Of a stretch of DNA of 5,847 nt, positions 4,988 through 5,847 are shown piece by piece. Under the pieces are notes generated by a model. That model was not told where the DNA came from, made no database searches, and saw only the letters and a program-made list of their open reading frames with translations. Each line of letters begins with the position of its first letter. Positions within the stretch are counted from its first letter, which is position 1. The stretch is taken from positions 1-5,847 of the forward strand of contig CAMLHI010000143.1 of the NCBI GenBank assembly GCA_946479705.1, in the 5' to 3' direction. The position numbers and the translations under genes were made by a program. This DNA comes from an uncultured Oxalobacteraceae bacterium. Lineage in GTDB: Bacteria > Pseudomonadota > Gammaproteobacteria > Burkholderiales > Burkholderiaceae.

Positions 4988-5847
4988 GTGCGGGAAAACA
5001 AGGCGAGAAAGCTTCCATCGATCCGGTCCAAGACCATCACGCTGGTACTGGCCTGCGCGATTCCGACCGCGATCGGCTTCGCCGCCCTGTCATACGACGC
5101 CTACGCCCGCCAGCGCGCCCATCTCGTGCACGACGCCGAACGCATGGCGCAGGCGTTGGCGATGGCCGTCGAGCGCGACCTGGCCGCCAGTGAAACGGCG
5201 GGCCGCGCGCTGGCCAGTTCCCCCAGCCTGACCCTCGACGGACGCGGCGACATTGCCGCCGTCCGCGCCCAGGCGGCCAGCCTGCTGACGCCCGGCTTCC
5301 CGGCGTTCGCCTTCGTCCTGAGCGACAGCGCCGGCCGTCCGCTGATGAATACCCGTTTCCCCGCCGGCGCGCCGCTGCTGCCCGACGGCCACGCCGAAGC
5401 CATCGCCAGGGTCGCCGCCAGCGGCGTCGCGTCCACCTCCGACCTGTATGCCGGCGACCTGCTGCAACCGCAGATGGTATCGGTCGACGTACCGGTGGCG
5501 CGCGGCGGCAAGGTCGTGGCCGTGCTGTCGGTCCAGCTGCGCCCCGAGCACCTGACCGAGCTGCTGCAGGACCTGCACATGCCCGATGGCTGGAATGCCC
5601 AGGTATTCGACAGCCAGGCGGTCTTCGTGGCGCGCAACCGCAATCCCCAGCGGGTGGTAGGACTGCGCGCCAGCCCGCGCCTGATCGAGGCTATGGCACA
5701 CAGCGGCGACGGCGTCGTGGAGCTGAGCTCGCGCGAAGGCGTGCCGATGGTGGTGGCCTACCGCCGCGCCGAAAGACGCGGCTGGTTCGTCTCGGTCGGC
5801 GTGCCCGAGGAAGCCACCCGCGGGGTACTCGATGCCACCCTGGCCGG
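4988..5847 (+). CDS. Membrane-anchored dCache-like sensor protein, N-terminal part (3' truncated)
   Basis: Signal-transduction protein whose output domain lies past the right edge; 286 codons are visible with no in-frame stop. Basic residues 6-15 precede a membrane helix (about 17-37), followed by an extracytoplasmic domain from about 38. A long helix rich in Ala, Glu and Arg (about 40-78) leads into PAS-like Cache folds: FAFVLSDSAGRPLMNTRFP (107-125), VSVDVPVARGGKVVAVLSVQL (165-184), GWNAQVFDSQAVFVARNRNP (201-220), and GVPMVVAYRRAERRGWFVSVGVP (251-273). The last two blocks are typical of the double-Cache ligand domains found before histidine kinase, GGDEF or methyl-accepting modules. A second membrane helix should follow. 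The start was chosen from GGGAGG at 4975-4980; ATG 4973 would add five residues. The gene has its own leader after the palindromic repeat, so it is probably transcribed apart from the pilus operon. The ligand is unknown. Confidence 0.82.
   Translation, partial: MRENKARKLPSIRSKTITLVLACAIPTAIGFAALSYDAYARQRAHLVHDAERMAQALAMAVERDLAASETAGRALASSPSLTLDGRGDIAAVRAQAASLLTPGFPAFAFVLSDSAGRPLMNTRFPAGAPLLPDGHAEAIARVAASGVASTSDLYAGDLLQPQMVSVDVPVARGGKVVAVLSVQLRPEHLTELLQDLHMPDGWNAQVFDSQAVFVARNRNPQRVVGLRASPRLIEAMAHSGDGVVELSSREGVPMVVAYRRAERRGWFVSVGVPEEATRGVLDATLA

Noticed and set aside
4825..5040. 71-codon minus-strand frame ending in the palindrome, considered as a transposase remnant
   Set aside because: It overlaps the sensor gene start and its ribosome binding site, and the translation shows no tyrosine-transposase motif (no HUH).
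5090..5701. Minus-strand open frames opposite the sensor gene
   Set aside because: They mirror the codon bias of the plus-strand sensor, which has recognisable Cache motifs. The antisense products are His/Gly/Gln-rich with no domain features.

Overview
The window is about two-thirds G+C, with strong third-position G/C preference and dense, co-directional, overlapping genes. Together with the protein families present, this suggests a betaproteobacterium, most likely of the Burkholderiales and perhaps Oxalobacteraceae (Massilia/Duganella-like). That placement rests on general resemblance, not on a marker gene.

Positions 1-4689 hold one tightly packed plus-strand operon fragment for a type IV filament machine of the type IV pilus / MSHA / type II secretion family. 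In order it contains: the C-terminal 280 residues of a GspF/PilC-family platform protein (runs off the left edge); a 515-residue bitopic protein laid out like GspL or a PilM-PilN fusion; a 216-residue PilO/GspM/MshJ-like protein; a 124-residue exported protein resembling MshK/PilP/GspB-type accessory proteins; a 235-residue prepilin-like protein with two cysteines; and a 183-residue cysteine-free prepilin. The first junction is a 7-base gap, the next three are 4-base ATGA overlaps, and the last is a 16-base gap with a very strong ribosome binding site. The genes therefore look translationally coupled, with the last pilin set up for separate, stronger initiation. The set supplies the inner-membrane platform (F, L/MN and M/O equivalents), a periplasmic connector and two filament subunits. 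The expected ATPase, secretin and prepilin peptidase are not in the window.

Positions 4690-4987 (298 bases) separate the operon from the next gene. This gap contains a roughly 140-base palindromic repeat (4725-4864) with a perfect 27-bp inverted repeat. It looks like a REP/MITE-type mobile repeat and may also end transcription of the pilus operon. A weak candidate promoter lies after it.

From 4988 to the right edge, a new plus-strand gene encodes the N-terminal 286 residues of a membrane-anchored periplasmic sensor (dCache-like), the usual front end of a histidine kinase, diguanylate cyclase or chemoreceptor. Its output domain is beyond the window. No RNA genes, CRISPR arrays or transposase genes were seen. 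The least explained items are the GspL-like protein, the EF-hand-like loop in the last pilin, and the palindromic repeat with a small open reading frame running through it.
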